NCBI RefSeq assembly: GCF_014287585.1
Contig: NZ_JACOOJ010000052.1
Location: forward strand, 1 to 22,054
Origin: Parabacteroides hominis
GTDB lineage: Bacteria; Bacteroidota; Bacteroidia; Bacteroidales; Tannerellaceae
Reading direction: 5' to 3'
Length of the DNA stretch: 22,054 nt
Shown: positions 15,342 to 22,054 of the stretch, one piece after another
Numbering within the stretch: position 1 is the stretch's first letter
Layout of the letters: the number at the start of each line of letters is the position of its first letter
Notes under the pieces: generated by a model
Seen by the model: only the letters and a program-made list of their open reading frames with translations
What the model was told of the DNA's origin: nothing
Database searches by the model: none
Translations under genes and position numbers: made by a program

Positions 15342-17540
15342 TTACTTCAAGTAATCGTCGAAGTAGCGCGTTATCTTCTCATACAGATGCGGACGGTCTT
15401 TACCGATCACATTATGCAAATGGCGGGGATAAACGAAATAATCGGGATAGGTATCCGCATCCACACAAGCTTTCAGGAATCCCAGACTGTGCTGCCAGAC
15501 AACAACCGGATCGATATCTCCGTGGATCAACAACAAATGCCCCTTCAGGTTACCCGCTTTCAGCTTCAGGTTGGCATTCTTATAACCTTCCGGATTGTCC
15601 TGCGGACGGTCCATATAGCGCTCGCCATACATAATCTCATAGTTGCTCCAGTCGATCACCGGGCCACCGGCAACCCCTACTTTGAACAGTTCCGGATACG
15701 AGCACATCAGGTTCGTCGTCATAAAACCGCCGTAGCTCCATCCGTGCACGCCGATACGACCGGCATCGACATACGGGAGTGATTTCAGATACTCGACACC
15801 TTTTACCTGGTCCGCCATCTCGTTCACACCTAAATTACGATGTATGACATTTTCGAAAGCCTGTCCCCGGTTCGCCGATCCCCGGCTATCGAGCGTGAAG
15901 ACCACATAGCCGCGTTGAGCCATATAGATATCCCAACCGCCTACGCCGTTTTTCCATCCGCCTGTAACCAACTGGGCATGCGGGCCGCCGTACACATAGA
16001 CAATCGTCGGATATTTCTTCGTTTCATCCAGGCCGACAGGTTTTACCAAGCGGTAATTCAAAGAAGTGACGCCATCTGCCGCCTTGATCTTTCCGGTAAC
16101 GATTTCCGGCATCGCATATCCTTCGTACGGATCTTTCGCCGTCAACAACGTCCGTAAGGTTTCCCGTTTCTGTCCGTCAATGATCGAAATCTCACGTGGG
16201 ACGTCAGGAGCGGAATAGCTGTCGATCAGATATTTGCCGGACGCGCTCAGTTGCGTGGCATGTACACCCTGCAAACCGCCCGAAGTCAATTCGTAAGAGG
16301 TTCCCTTTTTCAGGTCCAGGCGTGACGTCCCGACATACAGTGCATCGCCATAGCTGAACGAGCTCAGCATCGACGGCCTTGTAGAAGAGAAGAACAACGC
16401 CTTTCCCTTGGCATCGAAGCCGAGGACATTCAGCACTTCCCACTCGCCTTCCGTCAACTGCTTCAACAGTTCTCCCTTCGTATTATACAGATACAAATGA
16501 TTATAGCCATCGCGCCGGCTCTGCCAGATAAACTGTTCCGGATTGTTCGGCAGGAAAAGCACCGGATGTTGCGGCTCTACATAATGTTCGTTTTTTTCGG
16601 TAAACAGATCCGCCTCTTTCTCACCCGTCAAGGCAGAATAGCGTACCAGGTGCATCTCGTTCTGATCCCGGTTCAGTTCGGCAATATAAATGCTCTTTTC
16701 ATCCGGGCTCCAGGCAATATTCGTCAGATACTTTTCCTTCGGCAACCCGGTTTTCAACCAGACGGTTTTCCCGGTCGCCAAGTTGTAGACACCGACCGTC
16801 ACCTCGTGGCTTTTCATCCCAGCCATCGGGTATTTGTGCGGCTCGGCTTTCGCACAACGGGCGGTAATATCGACAAACGGATAATCCGTCACCATGCTTT
16901 CATCCATCCGGTAGAAAGCCAGCGCCGAACCGTTCGGAGACCAGAAAGTCCCTTTATGGATACCGAACTCGTTCTGATGAACAGACTTTCCGCAAACTAT
17001 ACCTTCGACCGTTTCATCCGTCACGATACCGACAGCGTTATCCGGTGAAAGGATTCTCAGGTTGTCGCCCTCCGTAAAAGCCAAATAGCCGTTGGCCGGA
17101 CAGAAGTCGAAGTTCTCCCAGGAGCCGTTCAGGTCATACGTGTTTACAATCCTGTTTTCCGCAAAGTTATAATGGAAACGATGGTGCTTGGCATTAAAAG
17201 CAAGCACCGGCTGATCTTTATAAGGAACCGAGAAGAAGGGCATACTGCCGACCGTCTGTGCGCCGGCTGCCGTAAGCGCTTCGTTCAACTGCCGGCGGGT
17301 AAAGGCGACTTTCACCGGCTTTGTCGATTCTCCACTCATCATGCTGTCGCCCTTGACATACAGATACGTATCTCCGCACCACTGCAACTGTTTCAAGTTA
17401 CGGGGCACAAAGTGGCTTTGCGTCTTTCCACCGGGAATCAGGTCATGCAAAGTGAACTGTTTGTCTTGTCCCATCATCGACAACGGATTTAGAAGTGCCA
17501 AAGCACAGAATATACCTAAAAGATTAAGCCTCAAAGTCAT
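15342..17540 (-). CDS. ptpA: S9 family prolyl tripeptidyl/dipeptidyl peptidase (PtpA-like)
   Basis: The product is 732 residues from the ATG at 17540, with a signal peptide (MTLRLNLLGIFCALALL). The longer frame reaching 17771 lies inside the upstream gene and is not a believable N-terminus. Beta-propeller repeats (DPPIV N-terminal domain) occupy about 35-480, followed by an alpha/beta-hydrolase. The triad is Ser602 (GWSYGGF), Asp677 (HGDIDPVV) and His709 (RHLHNVIG). These are one residue off the positions I recall for Porphyromonas PtpA (732 residues), which cleaves X-Y-Pro tripeptides from peptide N-termini. A role in periplasmic peptide use is inferred; a DPPIV-type specificity is not excluded. 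The start overlaps the end of the RNA methyltransferase gene by 17 bases. Confidence 0.9.
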   Translation of the reverse strand: MTLRLNLLGIFCALALLNPLSMMGQDKQFTLHDLIPGGKTQSHFVPRNLKQLQWCGDTYLYVKGDSMMSGESTKPVKVAFTRRQLNEALTAAGAQTVGSMPFFSVPYKDQPVLAFNAKHHRFHYNFAENRIVNTYDLNGSWENFDFCPANGYLAFTEGDNLRILSPDNAVGIVTDETVEGIVCGKSVHQNEFGIHKGTFWSPNGSALAFYRMDESMVTDYPFVDITARCAKAEPHKYPMAGMKSHEVTVGVYNLATGKTVWLKTGLPKEKYLTNIAWSPDEKSIYIAELNRDQNEMHLVRYSALTGEKEADLFTEKNEHYVEPQHPVLFLPNNPEQFIWQSRRDGYNHLYLYNTKGELLKQLTEGEWEVLNVLGFDAKGKALFFSSTRPSMLSSFSYGDALYVGTSRLDLKKGTSYELTSGGLQGVHATQLSASGKYLIDSYSAPDVPREISIIDGQKRETLRTLLTAKDPYEGYAMPEIVTGKIKAADGVTSLNYRLVKPVGLDETKKYPTIVYVYGGPHAQLVTGGWKNGVGGWDIYMAQRGYVVFTLDSRGSANRGQAFENVIHRNLGVNEMADQVKGVEYLKSLPYVDAGRIGVHGWSYGGFMTTNLMCSYPELFKVGVAGGPVIDWSNYEIMYGERYMDRPQDNPEGYKNANLKLKAGNLKGHLLLIHGDIDPVVVWQHSLGFLKACVDADTYPDYFVYPRHLHNVIGKDRPHLYEKITRYFDDYLK

Positions 17541-19044
17541 CCTTACCCCTTCTTTTGAATGGTTTCTTAAATGAACGGTCACCGAATTTCTTATCTCCGA
17601 ACTTCTTCTTACCGCCAAAATCCTCATCATCCTTAAAGTGTTTCTTGATCGGACGTTTGCCGACAAAATCCTTACGCGCCGGACGTCCATCTGCTCGATC
17701 ATCGCCGAAATAACGTTTGCCGGGAACAAAGGGAGCCCGTTCGCTGTCTTCTTCAGCATGTGCGGCGGCAAAACGGCGGTCGGGACGATCCATGCGGTCG
17801 GTACGGAAGTTAGGACGCGACGGGCGGTCCGGCCTGCGTTCGAAAGAAGGCCTTTCCGGACGGGAAGGACGTGCTTCGCCCTCTTCGTTCAGTGCTTTTT
17901 TATAATCCTTGTTTTTCCCCTCGAATATGTCGTAGCAACGGTATTCGCATTCCAGCGATCCGTTCATAAGCTTCATCTTTTCACTCGGTTTCAGGCCGAT
18001 CTTGTCGAAACATTCATCCTTATAGCTCAGAATCCAAACCTTATAACCTGTAAACACATGCTTGATGCGTTCGCCGATCATGTTGTACAACCCTAACAGG
18101 TCACGGCTGGAAATACGTTCGCCGTAAGGAGGATTGGTCACCATGATGCCCGGCTGCGGAGCTTCCGTGCACTGCTGGAACGGCTGGGTTTTCAGCTCGA
18201 TATATTTCATCAGGCCAGCACTGCGGATGTTCTTTTCGGCAATCTCGATCGCCGCCGGATTGATATCGGCGCCATAACACTTGAAAGTAAACTCACGTTC
18301 CTGGCTTTCGTCGTTATAAATGCGGTCGAACAGTTCCTGGTCGAAGTCAATCCATTTCTCGAAAGCGAACTCCTTACGATGCACGCCCGGCGCAATATTC
18401 AAGGCGATCATCGCCGCTTCGATTAACAACGTACCGGAACCGCACATCGGATCGACGAAATTCGATTCGCCTTTCCATCCCGTTTTCAAGATCATACCGG
18501 CAGCCAGCACCTCATTCAACGGCGCTTCCGTCTGGTCCACGCGGTAACCGCGTTTATGCAGGCTCTCGCCCGAACTGTCGATAGAGAGCGTACAATCGTT
18601 ATGTGAAATATGAATATTGATATACAGATCCGGATTGTTTACACGGACAGAAGGGCGTTTCTGCTCCTTCTCCATGAAATAATCCACGATTGCATCCTTC
18701 GTACGATAAGCAACAAACTTGGAGTGATTGAAATCCTCAGAGTAGATTACAGAATCTATGGCAAACGTCTTGTCCAGGGACATGTAATTTTCCCATTTCA
18801 CCTTTTTAACCTCTTTGTAGACACTATCGGCGTCTTTGGCTTTAAAGTGATAGATAGGCTTCAAGATACGCAATGCCGTACGGCAATAGAAGTTGGCTTT
18901 GTAAAGCACTTCCTTATCTCCGGTAAAGGAAACCATCCGGCGACCAATCTGTATATCGTTGGCACCTAAAGATAATAACTCGCCGGCCAGTATTTCTTCC
19001 AACCCGTAAAGGGTCTTGGCCACCATTTCAAATGTCTCGCTCAT
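17524..19044 (-). CDS. THUMP-domain class I SAM-dependent RNA methyltransferase (RlmL-like) with charged C-terminal tail
   Basis: The 506-residue protein has an N-terminal THUMP-type RNA-binding region (about 45-155) and a methyltransferase core. The core has the SAM-binding DPMCGSGT at 198-205 and the N6/N2-guanine motif NPPYGER at 304-310. Relatives such as E. coli RlmL methylate 23S rRNA guanine; the exact target here is inferred. From about residue 377 a 130-residue low-complexity tail begins, rich in Arg, Asp, Pro and Lys (PSRPERPSFERRPDRPSRP, then KKFGDKKFGDRSFKKPFKRR). It is probably disordered and RNA-binding. Such tails occur on Bacteroidetes RNA enzymes. It starts 50 bases after the cysE stop and overlaps the peptidase gene. 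Confidence 0.9.
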   Translation of the reverse strand: MSETFEMVAKTLYGLEEILAGELLSLGANDIQIGRRMVSFTGDKEVLYKANFYCRTALRILKPIYHFKAKDADSVYKEVKKVKWENYMSLDKTFAIDSVIYSEDFNHSKFVAYRTKDAIVDYFMEKEQKRPSVRVNNPDLYINIHISHNDCTLSIDSSGESLHKRGYRVDQTEAPLNEVLAAGMILKTGWKGESNFVDPMCGSGTLLIEAAMIALNIAPGVHRKEFAFEKWIDFDQELFDRIYNDESQEREFTFKCYGADINPAAIEIAEKNIRSAGLMKYIELKTQPFQQCTEAPQPGIMVTNPPYGERISSRDLLGLYNMIGERIKHVFTGYKVWILSYKDECFDKIGLKPSEKMKLMNGSLECEYRCYDIFEGKNKDYKKALNEEGEARPSRPERPSFERRPDRPSRPNFRTDRMDRPDRRFAAAHAEEDSERAPFVPGKRYFGDDRADGRPARKDFVGKRPIKKHFKDDEDFGGKKKFGDKKFGDRSFKKPFKRRGKDDFEA

Positions 19045-19094
19045 TTTAAGTGAAAGTTAACAATGATTCCTCATCGTTTATTAGTAATTCTATT

Positions 19095-20042
19095 TTAATT
19101 ATTAATCGTTTTTTGTTCAGTTACCCCGCTAACCGTCAATTGACATTTGCCTATCGTCAGTTGGCTGACAGTAGCCCCTGCCGGAACATCCTCCGTGATC
19201 CAGACGTTGCCGCAGATCGTGGCCCCTTCGCCGATATGGATCCGTCCCAACAACGTTGCATTGGAATAGACCGTCACATGGTCGCCCAACACCGGATGGC
19301 GCGGCACACCGCGTATCGCATTCCCGTTTTCGTCGGGCGGCAGTTTCTCTCCTGCCAGACTGACTCCCTGGAAGATACGGACGTGGTTCCCGATCACGCT
19401 GGTTTCACCGATAACGGTTCCCGTCCCGTGGTCGATCGAGAAATAATGCCCGATCTCTGCCCCCGGATGGATATCGATACCTGTCTCCGAATGGGCCATT
19501 TCAGTAATCATGCGGGGAATAAAGGGGACGCCCAACCGGTATAGCTGGTGCGCAATGCGATAGTTGCAGACAGCCCGGAAACCGGGATAGCAAAAAATAA
19601 CTTCGTTGATGTTCTGCGCAGCGGGATCGCCATTAAAAGCGGCTTCGGCATCCGTCGCCAACAGGCTGCGCATTTCGGGAAGCGTCCGGATAAAGGCTTC
19701 CGACAGTTTCTCCGCCTCGGTAAGGATCTTTTCTTCGGGACAAGAGACGCAGGTAGTATCAGCAAAACAAAGCCCTGCATAAATCTGCTTGGAAAGCAGC
19801 GTATGCAACGTTCCGACATTTACGCCGGTATGGAAACGGATTGTCTGCTTGCTGATCCGTGCATTCCCGTAATAACCGGGGAAAAGGATTGCCCGGCACA
19901 AATCTATGATCTCTTTCAGCACTTCACCCGAGGGTAGCGCCTCTTCATCCCGGTAAGCATGAAACAATTGCTGGTAAGACCCCTCGTCCGAGAGCATCTC
20001 AACTGTATCATTCAAGACCTTGCTATGCTTTTGCAATCCCAT
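19095..20042 (-). CDS. cysE: Serine O-acetyltransferase
   Basis: The enzyme acetylates L-serine with acetyl-CoA, the first committed step of cysteine synthesis. The 315-residue product has a helical N-terminal part (1-150) and a left-handed beta-helix of hexapeptide repeats (IHPGAEIG, VIGETSVIG, VLGDHVTVYSNATLLG, IGEGATICGN). The likely catalytic Asp204-His205 lies in FSIDHGTGTVIGET, and His249 in RGVPRHP. The sequence is of the EpsC type, which is longer at the front than E. coli CysE. It appears to lead a minus-strand operon with the RNA methyltransferase, ptpA and purD, and a promoter box lies 26 bases upstream. A sulfur-related regulatory motif was not recognised. Confidence 0.95.
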   Translation of the reverse strand: MGLQKHSKVLNDTVEMLSDEGSYQQLFHAYRDEEALPSGEVLKEIIDLCRAILFPGYYGNARISKQTIRFHTGVNVGTLHTLLSKQIYAGLCFADTTCVSCPEEKILTEAEKLSEAFIRTLPEMRSLLATDAEAAFNGDPAAQNINEVIFCYPGFRAVCNYRIAHQLYRLGVPFIPRMITEMAHSETGIDIHPGAEIGHYFSIDHGTGTVIGETSVIGNHVRIFQGVSLAGEKLPPDENGNAIRGVPRHPVLGDHVTVYSNATLLGRIHIGEGATICGNVWITEDVPAGATVSQLTIGKCQLTVSGVTEQKTINN

Positions 20043-20067
20043 TATTCAGCAATATCGTATTTGGCAA

Positions 20068-20075
20068 CAAAAGTA
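20068..20075 (-). promoter_or_regulatory. -7 box of the cysE operon
   Basis: On the minus strand this reads TACTTTTG, a TAnnTTTG match, 26 bases from the cysE ATG. No strong -33 element was found; the upstream sequence is already the heptad-repeat array. Confidence 0.5.
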
Positions 20076-20080
20076 AGAAT

Positions 20081-20108
20081 AAATTGAAAATGAACAATTG
20101 ACAACAGG
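20081..20108. repeat. Degenerate 7-bp repeat array, left arm
   Basis: About four units of a 7-base pattern (ATTGAAA, ATGAACA, ATTGACA) run between cysE and the NimA-like gene. They are oriented opposite to the array at 20164-20200, so the two face each other as an inverted pair. Confidence 0.5.
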
Positions 20109-20163
20109 CAATTATTTGCCCATCATACAACGCTTTATCCAAAAAGACAAATCGCCCGGCAAC

Positions 20164-20200
20164 GTCAACTTTCAATTCTTAACTTCCAATTTTCAACTTA
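20164..20200. repeat. Degenerate 7-bp repeat array, right arm, entering a coding sequence
   Basis: Units of seven bases (CAACTTT, CAATTCT, TAACTTC, CAATTTT, CAACTTA) run without a break. The last units encode the final codons (KLKIGS) and stop of the NimA-like gene on the minus strand. The same motif family forms the hairpin at 21324-21444. Confidence 0.55.
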
Positions 20201-20667
20201 TTATGCGGTGCCCCGAATTCCTTGCAGGTCACTTCGTCCATTTCCACAATCCATATTTTGACATTCTTCACAGCCGGACCGGAATAGCGAAATTCCTTAT
20301 CCGAATACTGTTTCATTATGATATCCAAGGCCTCCGTCTTCTTGTCGAAATCTTCTTCAAAGCGGACTTTACCCCAGCAGATCACGCTCTTGGAGCGCAT
20401 CCGGTAACTGCAAGCGACCTCCGGGTGCTGGAAAACGAGATCATGATCCGTACTGAACGTAATGCAGACGCGTGGATTCCGTTCTAAAATGGAGATGCTC
20501 CGTCCCTCCTGTGCCGAATGCAGGTATATAACACCATCGCGGTAGCCAAAGTTCATCGGCAATACATAGGGAGTCCCATCCGTATCGGCCAGTCCCACAT
20601 AGCAAATATCACACTTCTTAATGGTCGCTTCAATCAGTTCTTTATCGGTATGTACTAATGTCTTCAT
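20179..20667 (-). CDS. NimA-like flavin-binding protein (pyridoxamine 5'-phosphate oxidase fold)
   Basis: The 162-residue protein has the split-barrel flavin-binding fold: the CDICYVGLADTDGTPYVLPMNFGY opening (residues 19-42), then IYLHSAQEGR and a core with GKVRFEEDFDKK. Relatives include NimA, which reduces nitroimidazoles, and many PNPOx-like FMN proteins of unknown role. Sequence alone does not show that this one acts on nitroimidazoles. The last six or seven residues (NKLKIGS) are encoded by the heptad repeat, suggesting that the repeat replaced or extended the original 3' end. The gene is monocistronic, with a promoter box upstream. Confidence 0.82.
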   Translation of the reverse strand: MKTLVHTDKELIEATIKKCDICYVGLADTDGTPYVLPMNFGYRDGVIYLHSAQEGRSISILERNPRVCITFSTDHDLVFQHPEVACSYRMRSKSVICWGKVRFEEDFDKKTEALDIIMKQYSDKEFRYSGPAVKNVKIWIVEMDEVTCKEFGAPHNKLKIGS

Positions 20668-20691
20668 TTCTCGTTTCTGTTTTTATCCCTA

Positions 20692-20699
20692 CAAACATA
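20692..20699 (-). promoter_or_regulatory. -7 box of the NimA-like gene
   Basis: The minus strand reads TATGTTTG, matching TAnnTTTG, 25 bases before the ATG at 20667. Confidence 0.5.
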
Positions 20700-20763
20700 C
20701 AAGTTTTTTATCTTTTTCAGGCTGCTCCCGCAGGATATATTTGTCGCATCCTCTTACAAGAAC

Positions 20764-20791
20764 AAAAGGAGGTGTCAATCCACCCCCTTTA
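20764..20791 (-). terminator. Terminator of the HU-family gene
   Basis: AAAGGAGGTG and CACCCCCTTT pair with one mismatch around a 6-base loop, starting 14 bases past the HU stop. On the minus strand the stem is followed by CCTTTTGTTCTT, a T-rich tail. Confidence 0.75.
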
Positions 20792-20804
20792 TTGTTGTCA
20801 TCTT

Positions 20805-21251
20805 TTAGAGCTCGCCCGGCCTTTCTTCCTCTCCGCCACCGGAACCTTCACCAATCACAACTTTCACATCGTCTTCTTCAAACCTAATCTGACCGTTTGA
20901 ACGGCGAAGGCTCAATCCCGGAGTAAATACAATACGTGCTTTCGTAATATTGGAAGCATTGAATTCATCTTCCGTTGCCGCCCCTTTCGAGCGAACCGAC
21001 ATACGGAAATTTCCAAATTCACCGACCTGTACGATATTGCCGGAACGGAGTTCCAATCCCATAGCCCAATTCAAAGAATCGAGTACGGCTTTCACATCCG
21101 CACTTGACATAGCCGAGCGGTTTGAAACCAATTCACAAAGCTTTTCCATATCACAATAGCCCGAAGCTTTCGCCACTGCATACGTTTTCACCTGGTCTTT
21201 TTCTTCACCGACCATTACTTTTCTCTGTACTTTTCTAAATTTCAAAGCCAT
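20805..21251 (-). CDS. HU-family DNA-binding protein with C-terminal extension (HU-HIG type)
   Basis: This 148-residue member is longer than classical HU (about 90). Residues 10-120 show the fold: YAVAKASGYCDMEKLCELVSNRS, the helix SSADVKAVLDSLNWAMG, and the strand segment VQVGEFGNFRMSVRSKG that makes up the DNA-binding arm base. The C-terminus ends in an acidic, glycine-rich tail (GEGSGGGEEERPGEL). Such long HU relatives are common in Bacteroidetes, but their cellular role is less clear than that of HU. It has its own promoter box (minus strand, 21298-21305) and terminator, so it is a single-gene unit. Confidence 0.85.
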   Translation of the reverse strand: MALKFRKVQRKVMVGEEKDQVKTYAVAKASGYCDMEKLCELVSNRSAMSSADVKAVLDSLNWAMGLELRSGNIVQVGEFGNFRMSVRSKGAATEDEFNASNITKARIVFTPGLSLRRSNGQIRFEEDDVKVVIGEGSGGGEEERPGEL

Positions 21252-21297
21252 AATCTTTAGTTTTTAAATGATTAATAATTTGTTTTTGATCACACTG

Positions 21298-21305
21298 CAA
21301 AGATA
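21298..21305 (-). promoter_or_regulatory. -7 box of the HU-family gene
   Basis: The minus strand reads TATCTTTG (TAnnTTTG), 47 bases upstream of the ATG at 21251. It lies close to the end of the upstream heptad-repeat terminator. Confidence 0.5.
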
Positions 21306-21323
21306 TGGCACCCGAAAACCGTT

Positions 21324-21444
21324 AAAAAAGCAGTGAGACAAGACAGTTGAAAGGTGAAAGGTGAAAATTGAAAGTTGCGACAAGCGGTATTTCAACTTTC
21401 ACCTTTCAACTGTCACCTTTCAACTATTCCCTCTCACTGCTTTT
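21324..21444 (-). terminator. Large terminator-like hairpin filled with heptad repeats
   Basis: The outer stem pairs AAAAAAGCAGTGAGA (21324-21338) with CTCTCACTGCTTTT (21431-21444). On the minus strand it ends in a run of T. Inside lie two opposed arrays of 7-base units, TTGAAAG/GTGAAAG at about 21346-21377 and CAACTTT/CACCTTT at about 21392-21425, with a loop between. This suits a terminator for the gene to the right, although that gene ends more than 200 bases away. Confidence 0.7.
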
Positions 21445-21525
21445 CTCCATCAGGTCGGCAAAATCGTACGAATCCATCCGCGCATACCGGATTTTGTCAG
21501 CCAAATACCTGGCAGACACATCCAT
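21424..21525 (-). pseudogene. Possible gene remnant or small ORF
   Basis: Reading leftward, a frame free of stops runs from the TAA at 21589-21591 to TAG at 21424-21426. The only ATG is at 21525, giving 33 residues (MDVSARYLADKIRYARMDSY, then DFADLMEKSSERE). The amphipathic, protein-like composition and the missing start upstream suggest the decayed end of a longer gene. I do not recognise the family. The stop lies at the edge of the heptad array, as in the NimA-like gene. Confidence 0.3.
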
Positions 21526-21670
21526 ATCAAAAGCGAGTAAAAGAGAAAATGAAATTTCCGTATACGAAGATTTATGTTTTTTATACGGTTACATCCATAA
21601 ATTGACTACTTCCAGGAACAGATTTAACTCGTTCCCCCCATTAAAAACTCATGAAACTTTTGAAAGCCAC
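21526..21670. other. AT-rich gap downstream of the secretion gene
   Basis: No gene or clear hairpin is seen between the end of the HlyD-like gene and the possible remnant at 21424-21525. The sequence holds several stops in all frames. Confidence 0.4.
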
Positions 21671-22054
21671 TTACATTCCTTCGCGTAAGATTTTTTTCAG
21701 TGGCTGGAAGAAACGTTCTATCAAACGAAGCTCTTCTGTTACGATTCCGGCCGTGGCTCTCATTTCCTGCGCCACAGGAAGACAGATTCCGTAATTGGTG
21801 GTCAGTCCGACGGGGAAGGCAATCTCCACCCTGTAATTGTCTTCCAGCGGGACCATTGAGACGGACAACACACGCCCCTCCACGATCCCGAACTCCTGAT
21901 CCGGGTAATTGCTGAAACGGACAATCACGCGCTGCCCCTTCCGCACCTTGCCCGAACTCGCGATCGGCATCGACGCCAGCCCGACCCATTCGCCAGCATC
22001 CTCCGGCACGATCCGCGCAAACAAGTCGCCACCCTGCACATACAGGTTCGGGTA
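21671..22054 (-). CDS. HlyD family secretion periplasmic adaptor (C-terminal part, runs off the window)
   Basis: The 127 visible residues are open to the right edge, so the gene begins outside the window. GTG at 22039 is an internal codon, not a start. The segment VQGGDLFARIVPED, followed by GKVRKGQRVIVRFSNYPDQEFG and GRVLSVSMVPLEDNY, is the beta-barrel and strand region of HlyD-type membrane-fusion proteins, which bridge an inner-membrane transporter and TolC-like outer-membrane channels. The end LRLIERFFQPLKKILREG fits the Bacteroidetes versions, often found with peptidase-containing ABC exporters of bacteriocins or peptides. The partner genes should lie beyond the right edge. Confidence 0.85.
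   Translation of the reverse strand, partial: YPNLYVQGGDLFARIVPEDAGEWVGLASMPIASSGKVRKGQRVIVRFSNYPDQEFGIVEGRVLSVSMVPLEDNYRVEIAFPVGLTTNYGICLPVAQEMRATAGIVTEELRLIERFFQPLKKILREGM

Noticed and set aside
17541..17771. N-terminal extension of the PtpA-like gene by 77 codons
   Set aside because: It overlaps the methyltransferase gene and places a basic sequence before a clear signal peptide; the ATG at 17540 is preferred.
1..22054. CRISPR array, tRNA or rRNA genes, phage or insertion-sequence transposase
   Set aside because: No regularly spaced direct repeats of CRISPR type, no cloverleaf or rRNA-like conserved stretch, and no transposase or integrase motif were seen.

Overview
The window looks like a chromosomal segment of a gut Bacteroidales bacterium. 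A Parabacteroides or other Tannerellaceae relative is my best guess, by inference only. The reasons are: AT-rich intergenic DNA around roughly 50% GC housekeeping genes; repeated promoter-like TAnnTTTG boxes at the right distance upstream of starts (the Bacteroidetes -7 element); lipoproteins with short lipoboxes; a 732-residue S9 peptidase of the Porphyromonas PtpA size with matching catalytic spacing; an HU protein with a C-terminal extension of Bacteroidetes type; and a DUF2723 membrane protein.

Left part (1-4636), accessory. A membrane-anchored TPR protein with a C-terminal helix-turn-helix (306-1997) is followed by a small outer-membrane beta-barrel gene (2174-2803). Between them lie two copies of TTTGTCCATATA exactly 20 bp apart, just upstream of a good promoter; a third copy sits at the extreme left edge. 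A bidirectional terminator separates this pair from a convergent Fic gene. The Fic reading frame really begins at 4141 but is broken by one in-frame TAA at 4028-4030. It is preceded by two palindromic operator-like sites and a promoter.

Middle (4637-12269), plus strand. A tightly packed operon encodes a DUF2723 GT-C-like membrane protein, a NodB-type deacetylase and epoxyqueuosine reductase QueG (gaps of 2 and 0 bases). Next come a toxin-antitoxin pair (ribbon-helix-helix-like antitoxin plus YoeB/Txe toxin, ATGA overlap), a secreted S37-family peptidase, a 61-bp hairpin containing three copies of one 11-mer, and a lipoprotein.

Right part (12270-22054), minus strand. Reading leftward from the right edge: a partial HlyD-type secretion adaptor, an HU-family protein, a NimA-like flavin-binding protein, then cysE, a THUMP/RlmL-like RNA methyltransferase with a 130-residue charged tail, a PtpA-like peptidase and purD. 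The last four are spaced like an operon. A 248-bp palindromic element follows, then two overlapping membrane-protein genes (a polytopic protein and a YqaA/DedA-like protein). Two intergenic regions carry inverted arrays of a 7-bp repeat. One is wrapped inside a terminator stem, and the other supplies the last codons of the NimA-like gene.

The most interesting points are the TPR-HTH regulator with its paired TTTGTCCATATA sites, the nonsense-interrupted Fic gene with dual operators, the 248-bp palindromic element, and the heptad-repeat arrays at gene 3' ends. No tRNA, rRNA or CRISPR array was seen.
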